Positions 25,551-34,651 of a stretch of 64,000 bases of DNA are shown here, piece after piece; position 1 is the stretch's first letter, and each line of letters begins with the position of its first letter. The stretch comes from Methanorbis rubei (GTDB taxonomy: Archaea > Halobacteriota > Methanomicrobia > Methanomicrobiales > Methanocorpusculaceae). Made by a program: the position numbers and the translations under genes. Where the stretch lies: assembly GCF_032714495.1 (NCBI RefSeq), contig NZ_JAWDKB010000004.1, positions 1 to 64,000 of the forward strand, read 5' to 3'. The notes under the pieces are model-generated. The model was not told the DNA's origin and searched no databases. It saw only the letters and a program-made list of their open reading frames with translations.

Positions 25551-27197
25551 ATGGCAAGCGTAAGCATCCGGAGATACGGACAAATTTTTGATGTACTGAT
25601 GAAGTACGGATTTTCCTACTATCTCAACGAACTTTTCCCGGGATTCATCAACACCAAGAAGTCATCGCAGGACGATTTCAGCTCATACTCGATATATGCA
25701 AGAGTCCGCATGGCCCTCGAAGAACTTGGTCCGACCTTTGTCAAGTTCGGCCAGCTGATGAGTACGAGAACCGAACTTTTCCCGCCCGAGATGATCGATG
25801 AGCTCTCCAAGCTGCAGGACAGAGTTGGTGTTGTTCCGTTCGATGAGGTTATCCCGACGCTGGATGAGTACATCCCTGACTGGCGTGATGTCTTCACCTC
25901 GCTTGATCCAAAACCGCTTGCCGCAGCATCCATCTCCCAGGTCTACCGGGCCGTCATGCAGGACGGAACCGAGCTTGCTCTGAAAATTCAGCGCCCCAAC
26001 ATTCAGGAGAGAATCGAGCAGGACATCGTACTTCTCAGATCCCTTGCCGAAAAAATTGAGGAGAAACGGCCTGACCTTCGTCTCTATAATCCGGTAACCC
26101 TTGTCGATGACTTTTCTGTTCAGATCAAAAAAGAGCTGGACTTTACCCGCGACGGTATGAATGCGGAACGGCTCGCACGAAATATGCGGGTCTCAGGTAT
26201 TCCCGGCATCAAGGTCCCGAAAATTTACTGGGAGTTCTCTGGAAAACGCCTGCTTGCAATGGAGTTCGTCTCAGGAGTCAGATGCGACGCGGTAGAGGAT
26301 ATCGTTGCGATGGGTATGGATCCAAAAGATCTCGCCAGCCGCGGACTGAAATCCTTCATGGTTCAGATCTTCCAGAACGGATTTTATCACGGCGATCCGC
26401 ATGCAGGAAACATTCGTGTCTCGCCGAAAGGTGATCTGGTTTTCCTTGACTTTGGTGTCTGCGGTGTTCTGATGAAGGACACGCGAAACAAGTTCATCTC
26501 TCTCATGCTTGCGCTGTTCTCTGCTGACACCGACATGACGATTCGTTATGTCAAAAATCTCGGTGTGAAAATTCCTGCATCAGGCATCGATGAGTTCCGC
26601 GGCGAACTGTATCTGGCTCTTCAGGACAGCAAAGACATGGGAGCCCAGATGAACTTCTCGGGACTCGTTGGCGCAATTCAGGAGCTGTTCCAGAGAAACA
26701 ATATTCGTGTTCCGCCAAATCTTATGCAACTTTTGAAGGCGCTGATGCTTGTTTCAAACATTGCGTTCACGCTTGACCCTGAGCTTGAGTTTGCCAAGGA
26801 AGCAGAGCCGTACTTAAAGAAGCTGATCGCTGAAGATGTCCGCGATCCAGAGAATGTGCAGAAGAAAATTCTTGACGCAAAAGTCAGACTCGAGGATCTT
26901 TCGCGTGTGCCGCAGCAGCTGTCTGCGGTTCTGGAGATGGCATCCGAAGGAAAACTCAGAATCGATGTGGCGGCAAAAGAGATCGGCGATCTCAGAGTTA
27001 CGCTTGAGAGTTCGATTGACAAGCTGGTTATTGGTCTGATGCTCTCGGCAATTGTGGTCGGTCTCTCACTTGTTCTGATGAGTCAGCCTGCTGAAGCCGG
27101 ATACTTCTCCCTGCTCTCTTATATTGCGGCAATCGTGGTGATTCTGATTGTCTTCTATAAGATGCAGACCCGCGGAAACAAATCCAAGAAGGATTAA
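25551..27197 (+). CDS. ABC1/UbiB family atypical kinase
   Basis: A 548-residue member of the AarF/UbiB/COQ8 family. It shows the family-specific KxGQ segment (FVKFGQLMSTRTELFPPEM, near residue 60), the alanine-rich loop AAASISQVYRA, the lysine of ALKIQRP, HGDPHAGNIRV and the metal aspartate in FLDFGVCG. Two hydrophobic helices lie at about 490-540. In other organisms these proteins support isoprenoid quinone or lipid biosynthesis; methanogens of this order are not known to make quinones, so the substrate is open. It is encoded alone. Confidence 0.9.
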   Translation: MASVSIRRYGQIFDVLMKYGFSYYLNELFPGFINTKKSSQDDFSSYSIYARVRMALEELGPTFVKFGQLMSTRTELFPPEMIDELSKLQDRVGVVPFDEVIPTLDEYIPDWRDVFTSLDPKPLAAASISQVYRAVMQDGTELALKIQRPNIQERIEQDIVLLRSLAEKIEEKRPDLRLYNPVTLVDDFSVQIKKELDFTRDGMNAERLARNMRVSGIPGIKVPKIYWEFSGKRLLAMEFVSGVRCDAVEDIVAMGMDPKDLASRGLKSFMVQIFQNGFYHGDPHAGNIRVSPKGDLVFLDFGVCGVLMKDTRNKFISLMLALFSADTDMTIRYVKNLGVKIPASGIDEFRGELYLALQDSKDMGAQMNFSGLVGAIQELFQRNNIRVPPNLMQLLKALMLVSNIAFTLDPELEFAKEAEPYLKKLIAEDVRDPENVQKKILDAKVRLEDLSRVPQQLSAVLEMASEGKLRIDVAAKEIGDLRVTLESSIDKLVIGLMLSAIVVGLSLVLMSQPAEAGYFSLLSYIAAIVVILIVFYKMQTRGNKSKKD

Positions 27198-27242
27198 TTT
27201 TTTTTCTATTCATTTTTTTATTTTTAGTGGTTTTTTCATTAA

Positions 27243-27592
27243 GTTCTGCCGCCCACGGAAAATCGGAAAACACGGAGCTTCACAGAAAAACATCACGGAG
27301 CAGACGTGAACATCACGGAACTCTCATTCAAAAAAATATTTTCTGACTCTCACAAAATAATTTTTAAAACTTTTTTCAGAAATATTTTGTGAATGTGGTA
27401 GGCCACAAAATCTCACTGAAAAAAATATCACGGAACTCTTACTCAAAAAAATATTTTCGGACTTTCACAAAATAATTTTTAAATTTTTTTTTGAAAATTT
27501 CCGTGATGTTCACGTCTACTCCGTGATGTTTTTTTTTCTGTGAAATTTCTGCGTGCTCCGTTTTTCCGTGGGAGGCAGAACGTACGTCTGTT
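27243..27592. repeat. Dispersed repeat family B, second copy
   Basis: Arms GTTCTGCCGCCCACGGAAAA (from 27243) and TTTTTCCGTGGGAGGCAGAAC (to about 27592, given here as its recognisable ends) are inverted. Inside are paired ATCACGGAGCAGACGTGAAC and its inverse, and two AT-rich units ending AATATTTTGTGAATG. It fills most of the 27198-27756 gap. The rest is a T-rich stretch after the UbiB gene and the promoter of the next gene. Confidence 0.7.
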
Positions 27593-27699
27593 TTTCCCGC
27601 GAAGCGGTGAGCACGCCGTTCCGTCGTGGGAATCGTGGGCTGAAACGCGAGTCAGCACCATCTTTAGTACTATCTCCAACTACATCTAATCAAAGACTC

Positions 27700-27756
27700 A
27701 TATACAGTAGTATCCGTTCGAACCCCTTTGAATGGAAAAACAGGAGATGAAAAAAA
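27700..27756 (+). promoter_or_regulatory. Promoter and ribosome binding site of the hybrid cluster protein gene
   Basis: CATATACAG near 27700 is TATA-like. The palindrome GTTCGAAC (27717-27724) follows within the presumed initiation region and could be an operator. AGGAGATG, eight to nine bases before the ATG at 27757, is a strong ribosome binding site. Confidence 0.4.
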
Positions 27757-29370
27757 ATGTTCTGCCAGCAATGTGAAGAGACCGCACGTGGTCTCGGCTG
27801 TACAGCAGGTGGCGTCTGCGGAAAAGACAACGACACTGCCTGTTATCAGGACGCAGTAAACTTTGCGCTTTCCGGCCTTGCGTACCGGAAAATCCACCAG
27901 CCTGCCGGGGCAAAAGTTCCGGCCAATACTGTTCAACAGGATAAAGATGTTGTCGCAATTTTGTTCTCGACCCTCACCAACGTCAACTTCGATAAAGAGC
28001 GGTTCAAAACATATCTGAAAACAATAATCAGCTACCGCGACGCATATCCGAAAATTTCCGGAGAGCCAAAACAATGTTCCTGGATTCCTGCATCCGAAGA
28101 GGACATCGTTCATCTTGAGGGAGGCATCGGGCTTCTTGCAATCGAAGACGAGAACGAGCGGTCGCTGTTCTCCCTGCTTCTCTTCGGACTGAAAGGAATG
28201 TGTGCCTACTACTCGCATGCCGAAGCTCTCGGGAAAACCGATGCAGATATTGTAGCATTCATCTACAAAGGCCTTGCATCAAGATTTGAGAAGCACAGCA
28301 TTGAGGAACGCACAGCACTGGTTCTTGAATGCGGAAAGATGGGAGTGAAGATGCTTGCACTGCTTGATGAAGCAAACAAGTACTACGGAACGACCGCTAT
28401 CACCAAAGTTCACTGCGGTGTTGGAACGAAACCGGGAATTCTCGTGACCGGCCATGATCTCAAAGACTTAGAGATGCTTCTTGAGCAGACGAAAGGGACC
28501 GGAGTCGATGTTTACACGCATGGTGAAATGCTGGTCGCCCACGCACATCCAGACTTTGCCAAGTATGATAATCTGATCGGCAACTACGGTACATCCTGGG
28601 CAAATCAGAAGGACGAGTTCCCGAAGTTTGGCGGACCGATTCTGTTTACCACAAACTGTCTGGTTCCCCCGCCCGAAGAGTACCGCAAGAAAATTTTCAC
28701 AACCGGTTCGGTCGGATTTGCCGGAGCAGTACATATTCCTGAGAAGGCTGACGGATCAAAAGACTTCTCTGAGATCATTGCGATGGCAAAGAAATGCAAA
28801 GCTCCGCAGGACCTTAAACTGACGGATGTCACAACAGGTGCCGGACACGACGCGGTTCTTGCGGCAGCACCAAAGATTCTGCAGCTGATCAAAGAGAAAA
28901 AGATCAGGCGCTTTGTCGTGATGGCAGGTTGTGACGGACGACACAAAGAGCGTGCCTACTACACCGAGTTTGCGAAGGCTCTCCCCAAAGATGTGATCAT
29001 TCTCACCGCAGGCTGTGCGAAATTCCGGTACAACCGTCTTGACCTCGGCGATATCGAAGGAATTCCCCGCGTGCTGGATGCCGGCCAGTGTAATGACTCG
29101 TACTCACTTGTCGTGATTGCGTTAGAGCTTGCAAAGGTGCTCAAGACCGATGTGAATGCTCTGCCTCTGTCGTTCAACATTGCCTGGTATGAGCAGAAGG
29201 CAATTCTTGTGTTCCTGACTCTGCTTTCCCTTGGCATCAAGGATATCATGATCGGTCCGAATTTACCGGCATGCGTCTCGCCTGATGTGCTGAACACGTT
29301 GGTGAAGCTGTTTGGCGTACAACCGAACAGCACCGTTGAAGCAGATCTGAAGAAACTCCACATCGTCTGA
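27757..29370 (+). CDS. hcp: Hybrid cluster protein (hydroxylamine reductase)
   Basis: A 537-residue Hcp. The N-terminal cluster is held by C3, C6, C15 and C21 (FCQQCEETARGLGC, GGVCG). Hybrid-cluster ligands are visible in CGVGTKPGILVTGHD, DVYTHGEMLVAH, FTTNCLVPP, TAGCAKFRYN and AGQCNDSYS regions. Hcp reduces hydroxylamine in vitro and protects cells from nitric oxide. The gene has a strong ribosome binding site and stands alone between repeat elements; no regulator gene is adjacent. Confidence 0.95.
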   Translation: MFCQQCEETARGLGCTAGGVCGKDNDTACYQDAVNFALSGLAYRKIHQPAGAKVPANTVQQDKDVVAILFSTLTNVNFDKERFKTYLKTIISYRDAYPKISGEPKQCSWIPASEEDIVHLEGGIGLLAIEDENERSLFSLLLFGLKGMCAYYSHAEALGKTDADIVAFIYKGLASRFEKHSIEERTALVLECGKMGVKMLALLDEANKYYGTTAITKVHCGVGTKPGILVTGHDLKDLEMLLEQTKGTGVDVYTHGEMLVAHAHPDFAKYDNLIGNYGTSWANQKDEFPKFGGPILFTTNCLVPPPEEYRKKIFTTGSVGFAGAVHIPEKADGSKDFSEIIAMAKKCKAPQDLKLTDVTTGAGHDAVLAAAPKILQLIKEKKIRRFVVMAGCDGRHKERAYYTEFAKALPKDVIILTAGCAKFRYNRLDLGDIEGIPRVLDAGQCNDSYSLVVIALELAKVLKTDVNALPLSFNIAWYEQKAILVFLTLLSLGIKDIMIGPNLPACVSPDVLNTLVKLFGVQPNSTVEADLKKLHIV

Positions 29371-29511
29371 ATCAGACGAGAAGATAGCTGGCATGAACGA
29401 TAGTTTGTGCGGTATCTTCAGCGACCGTGACAACCGCCGGATAATCTCCGGCGGCTTTGTCGATCGTGGATGAATTTGTTTTTTTGGATGATGTCGTGAA
29501 AAATTTCTTCG

Positions 29512-29860
29512 GATAGGACTTACATGGTGATGAGTTTCATTGTTTGGGATTTTTCTGTAGGTGGTCTCACTTGGAGTAACCACGGAACACACTGAACACA
29601 CGGAATACCACGGAAAAAAACACGAATAACGCCTGCGGCGCCGGAAAACACGGAAAGCCTAAGGAAGTTGGCATCTCAAAACGGTGACATATACCAATAC
29701 CCGCACTCTTAGTCTTTCCGTGTTTTCCGTAAGCGAAGCGGTATTCTGTGTTTTTTCCGTGGTATTCCGTGTGTTCAGTGTGTTCCGTGGTTGCCCCAAA
29801 TAAAACCAAGGACAGAGAATCCCTTTTCCTTATGCTATTTCACACCGCGTAAGTCCTACG
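29512..29860. repeat. Dispersed repeat family A, long copy
   Basis: The ends ATAGGACTTACATGG and CGTAAGTCCTACG are inverted. The interior matches the 3226-3555 copy: GGAGTAACCACGGA arm, the AGCCTAAGGAAGTTGGCATC centre and the returning arm TCCGTAAGCGAAGCGGTATTC. The left arm here is partly altered (ACGCCTGCGGCGCCGG), so the hairpin is less perfect. It lies between hcp and the cation efflux gene, which converge on it. Confidence 0.75.
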
Positions 29861-29874
29861 TAAAAAATAAAAAA

Positions 29875-30807
29875 TTATTTTTTCCGTTTGCATACAAACG
29901 AACACACATACTCGCTGCATCTTCCATCACATGGATCAAGATGCACAATCACCGTGACACGCGAAATTTCATTTTCAAGATCATGTTCGATCTCCTTCAG
30001 TACCGCATGCGCCTCTTTGAGAGGAGTCGCATGCGGCATCATCAGATGAAACTCAACAAACCGTCCGGGCCCGGAGCGGCGGGTCTTCAGACTGTGGAAG
30101 TTTGTGTACTCATTCGCATGCCGGCAGATGATCACCTCAATCTTCTCAATCTCCTCAGGTTCCAGACTTTGATCCATCAGATCCGCAAAACTTCTGCGGA
30201 TCAGGAAGTATGCCTCGCGAAGAATAAACAGCGCAACAATGATCGCAATAACCGAGTCAAGGAACACCAAGTGCGTCAGCTGAATCAGAATGAGTCCGGC
30301 AAGCACGCCTAATGACGTCAGAACATCAGCCCGCAGATGCCATGCATCGCTCTCAAGAGCGATTGACTCGGTCTCCTTTGCAACCCGCATCAGTTTCTGC
30401 GACACAAAGAAGTTCATCACCGCAGAAACTCCCATCACAATCATACCTGCATACAGCAGCTCAAACGAGATCAGATCTCCGCCGTGAATCAGCTTCTGCA
30501 CCGCTTCCCAGATGATGATGCCTGCCGCAAGAACAATTAAGAGAGCCTCAATCAGGCCTGATGCGTCCTCGTACTTCCCGTGACCGAACGCATGATCCGC
30601 GTCTGGGGGCTCAGAAGATTTTCGCACCGAAAAGTAGGCAACAAACGAAGCAAGAAGATCCATTCCTGAGTGAATGCCTTCCGAGATAATACTGACCGAG
30701 CCTATCAACAAACCGGTCACAATTTTTGCAATGGTGAGAAAAAGATTTGAAAATATGGACAACCGGACCGCGTTCTGTTTTTTTCGGTTATTCTCCTCGG
30801 TATCCAT
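29875..30807 (-). CDS. Cation diffusion facilitator family transporter
   Basis: A 310-residue CDF protein that exports divalent metal ions such as zinc, iron or manganese in exchange for protons. Six hydrophobic segments span residues about 15-210, with SEGIHSGMDLLASF in helix 2 and PDADHAFGHGKYED in the following loop, both family hallmarks, and ALESDAWHLRADVLTS giving the second metal-binding HxxxD pair. The cytoplasmic C-terminal domain (210-300) includes FVEFHLMMPHATPLKEAH. ATG 30807 is preferred over a GTG two codons upstream. It is divergent from the next gene. Confidence 0.9.
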   Translation of the reverse strand: MDTEENNRKKQNAVRLSIFSNLFLTIAKIVTGLLIGSVSIISEGIHSGMDLLASFVAYFSVRKSSEPPDADHAFGHGKYEDASGLIEALLIVLAAGIIIWEAVQKLIHGGDLISFELLYAGMIVMGVSAVMNFFVSQKLMRVAKETESIALESDAWHLRADVLTSLGVLAGLILIQLTHLVFLDSVIAIIVALFILREAYFLIRRSFADLMDQSLEPEEIEKIEVIICRHANEYTNFHSLKTRRSGPGRFVEFHLMMPHATPLKEAHAVLKEIEHDLENEISRVTVIVHLDPCDGRCSEYVCSFVCKRKK

Positions 30808-30871
30808 GATCACTATAGTAGAGATTATAGGTTCCAGTCACGTAAATAAGTTAAGCGGTCCGGATGAGAAC

Positions 30872-31978
30872 ATGATCACCAAAGATTTACTGATTACCCG
30901 CATCTCCAGTCAGATTCAAACTGAAGAAGAGTACGGCAGAACACTTGAGAAAGGAAAACTCAGACTTGCAAGAACAAAATACTGGGTGCCCATTCCTGCA
31001 GTAATTCTCATCATCTGGGGCCTCATCAGTGCAGCGAACGGCATCCCGCCAATCGATATTATGATGCTCTGGGTTGTCGGGAGCTTTTTCATCTACATGT
31101 TCTACTTCTTTTTGATGATGATCCCTTCCCTTGGCTCTGACTCAACGAGCAGCCTGTTTGACGGCAGCAGTTCAATACAGATCAGAGAGTTTCTGCGGCT
31201 CGCAAATCTTCTGCGAACCGTCAGAAAAAATAAGGTTACGTTTCTTGAAATATTCTGGAACGCATTTCTGATCAATGCCAAGCCGCTTGCCAAAGGATTT
31301 GCGGTAATTTATCTGACCGATCTCATCTGTGCAGGGATTCTCTACTTCTACCATGTGATCGACTTACATCTTCTGCTGATCATCATTGTTCAGATAGCAG
31401 TGATACTGATCTTTTATACAAAAATTGTGATGGCAGAGCCTGATACTCCCGGATTTTTCATCGGAAAATCCTTTTCAGCGAAAAAGAATGATGAGGGCGA
31501 GGTGGCAAAGCTGAAGATCTGGCTCTACATCAGCGGATTTGCTATGTTTACCGGACTGTTGATTGTCGGGGCAATGATGTTTCCGGGACTGACGCTTGGT
31601 CAGTATCTTGCTGAGATAACGATTCTTCCAACAGAGTTCCCGATTATTCTCATCCTTGTGCTGGTAACCCAGGCGGTGATTGTCCGGTATTTGCAAGGGA
31701 TTGAGAGCAGAAAACTGATGGCTGAACTTAACAGCCGCCATCTTGCGGTGTTAGAGGATGATCTTCTGGTGAGGGTCAAAGCCGCAGAACCGGATCAGCT
31801 GGATGAGCTGCTGCGGGAGTTTCTGCTGCTCAAGATGAACAAGCTGATGGTGCAGGAGTTCTTCAAGCGGTTCCCTGCATATGCTCTGGTGCCGAACTTT
31901 TTGCTGATTGGCGACCCGACCGCACGCGAGGTGCTGAACACGACGGGGGACACCAAACGGATCAGGGAGCTGCTCTGA
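30872..31978 (+). CDS. Multi-pass membrane protein of unknown function
   Basis: A 368-residue protein with about six to seven hydrophobic segments (near residues 32-50, 55-77, 130-152, 155-178, 212-235, 242-262) flanked by charged soluble ends. The last 85 residues (after LQGIESRKLMAEL) are soluble and helical, with EPDQLDELLREFLLLKMNKL. I do not recognise the family. It starts at ATG 30872; upstream in-frame codons would overlap the divergent gene. It converges on the Nudix gene, whose stop is one base away. Confidence 0.7.
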   Translation: MITKDLLITRISSQIQTEEEYGRTLEKGKLRLARTKYWVPIPAVILIIWGLISAANGIPPIDIMMLWVVGSFFIYMFYFFLMMIPSLGSDSTSSLFDGSSSIQIREFLRLANLLRTVRKNKVTFLEIFWNAFLINAKPLAKGFAVIYLTDLICAGILYFYHVIDLHLLLIIIVQIAVILIFYTKIVMAEPDTPGFFIGKSFSAKKNDEGEVAKLKIWLYISGFAMFTGLLIVGAMMFPGLTLGQYLAEITILPTEFPIILILVLVTQAVIVRYLQGIESRKLMAELNSRHLAVLEDDLLVRVKAAEPDQLDELLREFLLLKMNKLMVQEFFKRFPAYALVPNFLLIGDPTAREVLNTTGDTKRIRELL

Positions 31979-31979
31979 G

Positions 31980-32480
31980 TTAGAGCAGACTCCGCGTTAT
32001 AAGCGCGATGGTTTTCGCGTCGCAGATGCGTCCGTCGATTACCATTTGTAAAGCCTCTTCTTTTTTCACGCGGACAACCTCGATGATCTCATCCTCGTCG
32101 CAGCAGAATGCATTGCATGAGGAAAGGCCGCGTGCCTCAAACAGCCAGAGTTTTTCCGTGCAGAATCCCGGCGACGAGTAGACAAAGCCACGCGGGATAA
32201 GTTCATCTGCAATCAGTTTCGCCTCTTCGGCGAGTTCACGTCGGGCGGCAATGACAGGATCAGTATCTTCAGGCTCCATGCCGCCTGCCGGAACCTCATA
32301 GATGTAGGAGTCGATCACCGCCCTGTACTGGCGGATAAGATACACGAAGTGTTCGTCGGTCGGAAGGATGCAGACCGCGGGAACCGGCTCGACAAATAAG
32401 TATTCACGATCAAAACCGTTCGGAAGATGTACAGGCTTTGTGGAAATTTTCAGGCGCGGGGTATCGTAAATGATCGGCAT
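31980..32480 (-). CDS. Nudix hydrolase, ADP-ribose pyrophosphatase-like
   Basis: A 166-residue Nudix protein. The Nudix box runs GGMEPEDTDPVIAARRELAEEAK (the span near residues 68-90), with the metal-binding REL-AEE core intact. The preceding YLIRQYRAVIDSYIYEVPAGG is typical of ADP-ribose/NDP-sugar pyrophosphatases, which cleave ADP-ribose to AMP and ribose phosphate. It is a single gene on the minus strand. Confidence 0.88.
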   Translation of the reverse strand: MPIIYDTPRLKISTKPVHLPNGFDREYLFVEPVPAVCILPTDEHFVYLIRQYRAVIDSYIYEVPAGGMEPEDTDPVIAARRELAEEAKLIADELIPRGFVYSSPGFCTEKLWLFEARGLSSCNAFCCDEDEIIEVVRVKKEEALQMVIDGRICDAKTIALITRSLL

Positions 32481-32616
32481 TACAGCATGCTCTCTGCTTG
32501 GTGAATTGGTTGCGAGATGATAAAAATCCTCAGGATGAGAATCTGAAACGCGAATAAAAAATCACATTAGTATATGAAATCTGCCGTCTCATGAGTAGTT
32601 ACGGAAAAATCTCGCC

Positions 32617-33621
32617 ATGAACATCAGTCTGCTTGAACCAATCGGCGTTTCAAAACACATCATCGATGAACTCGCCGGAGATCTGATAGCCCAGGGACAC
32701 CGTTTCACGTATTATGATACAAAAACTGTTGACGCGGGCGAGCTTGCAAAACGATCACAGGATCAGGACATTGTGATCATCGCAAACAATCCGTATCCGG
32801 CAGAAGTTATTCACACAGCAGAGCGGCTGAAGATGATCGATGTTTCATTTACCGGCATCGATCATGTTGATACAACGACCTGCAAAAGCCGCGGCATCAC
32901 CGTCTGCAATGCTGCAAACTACTCAAACGAAACGGTCGCAGAACTCGTCATTGGTCTGACGATTGCAGTTCTCAGAAAAATCCCGACAGGTGATATTGCC
33001 ACACGAGTCGGCAAAACAAGTCTCGGACTTACCGGCAGAGAGATTGCCGGAAGAACGGTTGGCATCATTGGCACCGGAAGGATTGGGACAGTCACCGCAC
33101 GACTGTTTGCCGCGTTCGGTGCCCGTGTGATTGCCTACTCGCGGACAAAATCCGCAGAGGCAGAGCGACTCGGCGTGACCTATGTAACGCTTGAAGAGCT
33201 GATGAAAGAAAGCGACATCATCTCGCTGCATGTTCCAAGCACAGCCGAGACAAAACATCTGATCAATGCAGAACGAATCAGTCTGATGAAGACTGACGCA
33301 ATTCTCATCAACTGTGCAAGAGGAGCGATTGTGGACAATGCAGCGCTCGCAGAAGCACTCAGACTGGGAAAAATTGCCGGTGCAGGCATTGATGTCTTTG
33401 ACATGGAGCCGCCACTACCGGAAAAATATCCTCTGCTTGATGCGCCAAACACCATCCTCACGCCGCACATCGCTTTTGCCTCAGAGGAGTCGATGAAGAG
33501 AAGGGCAGAGATCGTCTTTGAAAACATCCGTGCCTACCTGAATGGTACGCCGCAAAATATCTGTAAACTATGTTCATCAGACCAGAAACCCCAGAAGAGT
33601 TTGAAGAGCTCTATCAGCTGA
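32617..33621 (+). CDS. D-isomer 2-hydroxyacid dehydrogenase, NAD-binding
   Basis: A 334-residue D-2-hydroxyacid dehydrogenase. The NAD fold motif is GIIGTGRIGTVTARLFAAFGA (from about residue 149), the catalytic arginine is in INCARGAIVD, the glutamate in FDMEPPLP and the histidine in LTPHIAFAS. It could be a phosphoglycerate, glyoxylate or lactate-type dehydrogenase; the sequence does not decide. The end is odd: the last 17 codons lie inside the next gene. A TAA in another frame sits at 33564-33566, just before the next ATG, so a recent one-base frameshift may have extended the tail. Confidence 0.85.
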   Translation: MNISLLEPIGVSKHIIDELAGDLIAQGHRFTYYDTKTVDAGELAKRSQDQDIVIIANNPYPAEVIHTAERLKMIDVSFTGIDHVDTTTCKSRGITVCNAANYSNETVAELVIGLTIAVLRKIPTGDIATRVGKTSLGLTGREIAGRTVGIIGTGRIGTVTARLFAAFGARVIAYSRTKSAEAERLGVTYVTLEELMKESDIISLHVPSTAETKHLINAERISLMKTDAILINCARGAIVDNAALAEALRLGKIAGAGIDVFDMEPPLPEKYPLLDAPNTILTPHIAFASEESMKRRAEIVFENIRAYLNGTPQNICKLCSSDQKPQKSLKSSIS

Positions 33622-34082
33622 TTGAAACTGCGTTCAAAACCGCCGAGGTAGCATCCGGAACCGAGCAGGAGTTCGCGGACCGTCTTCGGGCCGGAGAAAA
33701 TTATGTTCCCGACCTCGCACTCGTTGCAGAGGCGGACGGAAAAATCATCGGCCATGTCATGTTCACGAAACTCCGGATTACTGGAGGCACATGGGAACAT
33801 ACAGTTCTGATTCTCGCACCAATCGCAGTGGTGAAAGAGTTCCGGAGTCAGGGTATCGGATCAGCCCTGATCCGTGAAGGTTTTGCCCGTGCAAAAGCTC
33901 TCGGATACGATGCGGTGATTCTCGTCGGCAGTCCCTTGTACTATGGCCGCTTCGGCTTCACCGAGCTTGCTGGTTTTGGCATCAGTCACTCGGAAGATTT
34001 TCCATCGATGTATGTTCTCGGAGTTGAACTGGTGCCCGGAGCTCTTGCAGGCATCAATGGATACGTGGAGTTTCCCGCATAG
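33570..34082 (+). CDS. GNAT family N-acetyltransferase (YhbS-like)
   Basis: A 170-residue acetyltransferase: the N-terminal FIRPETPEEFEELYQLIETAF, the beta-strand LALVAEADGKIIGHVMF, and the acetyl-CoA-binding loop VVKEFRSQGIGSALIREGFARAKALGY near residues 88-112, followed by GSPLYYGRFGF. YhbS-type proteins acetylate unknown small molecules or proteins. It overlaps the dehydrogenase gene by 52 bases, probably because of a tail extension there, and is followed by a small membrane protein gene after nine bases. Confidence 0.88.
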   Translation: MFIRPETPEEFEELYQLIETAFKTAEVASGTEQEFADRLRAGENYVPDLALVAEADGKIIGHVMFTKLRITGGTWEHTVLILAPIAVVKEFRSQGIGSALIREGFARAKALGYDAVILVGSPLYYGRFGFTELAGFGISHSEDFPSMYVLGVELVPGALAGINGYVEFPA

Positions 34083-34091
34083 GTGTACTGA

Positions 34092-34436
34092 ATGATTACC
34101 GAACTTGGCGCGGATTCGTTTATTATGGCATTCTGTTGCTGGATATGCGGATTCATTTTTTTATGCATCGGTATCTGGGCATACCGCAGCAAAAAACCGA
34201 TACACTTCTGGGCAGGCTCGACTGTTTCTCCGGCAGAAATTTCTGATGTTTCTGCATACAACAAAGCAAACGCAGTCCTTTGGACTGTCTACAGTATTCC
34301 GTACTTTGTTATCGGTGTTCTCGGCTTTTTCGTTGAGACCACCATCGCGGGAATTCTGCTGGTGATCGTTTGTGTTGGCGGACTGCCGGTGCTGGTTTTC
34401 GCGTACTTACGGATCTACAAGAAATATCATCAGTAA
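34092..34436 (+). CDS. Small membrane protein of unknown function
   Basis: A 114-residue protein with three hydrophobic helices (about 8-28, 63-84 and 86-106) and a polar loop carrying FWAGSTVSPAEISDVSAYNKANA. This loop pattern recurs in small DUF3784-like membrane proteins of Firmicutes and some archaea, but I am not certain of the family. No catalytic motif is seen. It probably shares a transcript with the GNAT gene. Confidence 0.65.
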   Translation: MITELGADSFIMAFCCWICGFIFLCIGIWAYRSKKPIHFWAGSTVSPAEISDVSAYNKANAVLWTVYSIPYFVIGVLGFFVETTIAGILLVIVCVGGLPVLVFAYLRIYKKYHQ

Positions 34437-34455
34437 TTTTCTGGAATGAGAATTT

Positions 34456-34646
34456 AAAACGCGAATCGCATGCCTACGGCCTGCTCACCTTTTCGCACGC
34501 CGTTTCGTCGTGCTCACTGCTTCGCAGCTTCGCGGAATAGCGCGAATAAAAAAAATCAATGTTTTTGCAAAACAGATAACCATCCAACATTAATAATTTT
34601 TAAAAATCGCCATTGGCGATTTTTTATTCGCGTTCTTCGCGTTTCA
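34456..34646. repeat. Dispersed repeat family C, second copy
   Basis: The left arm has AAAACGCGAATCGCATGCC, CGGCCTGCTCACC and CTTCGCGGAATAGCGCGAAT. The right end has the palindrome ATCGCCATTGGCGAT followed by ATTCGCGTTCTTCGCGTTT. A 35-base insertion (CACGCCGTTTCGTCGTGC area) interrupts the left arm. It fills the gap between convergent genes. Confidence 0.65.
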
Positions 34647-34651
34647 TTTAA

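Noticed and set aside
27700-27730. tRNA T-loop-like GTTCGAAC
   Set aside because: No acceptor, D or anticodon stems can be formed around it. No tRNA gene was found anywhere in the window.
29520-29560. Box C/D small RNA (TGATGA followed by CTG-rich text) at family A left ends
   Set aside because: A proper D box at the right spacing occurs only in one degenerate end; it fits the repeat better.
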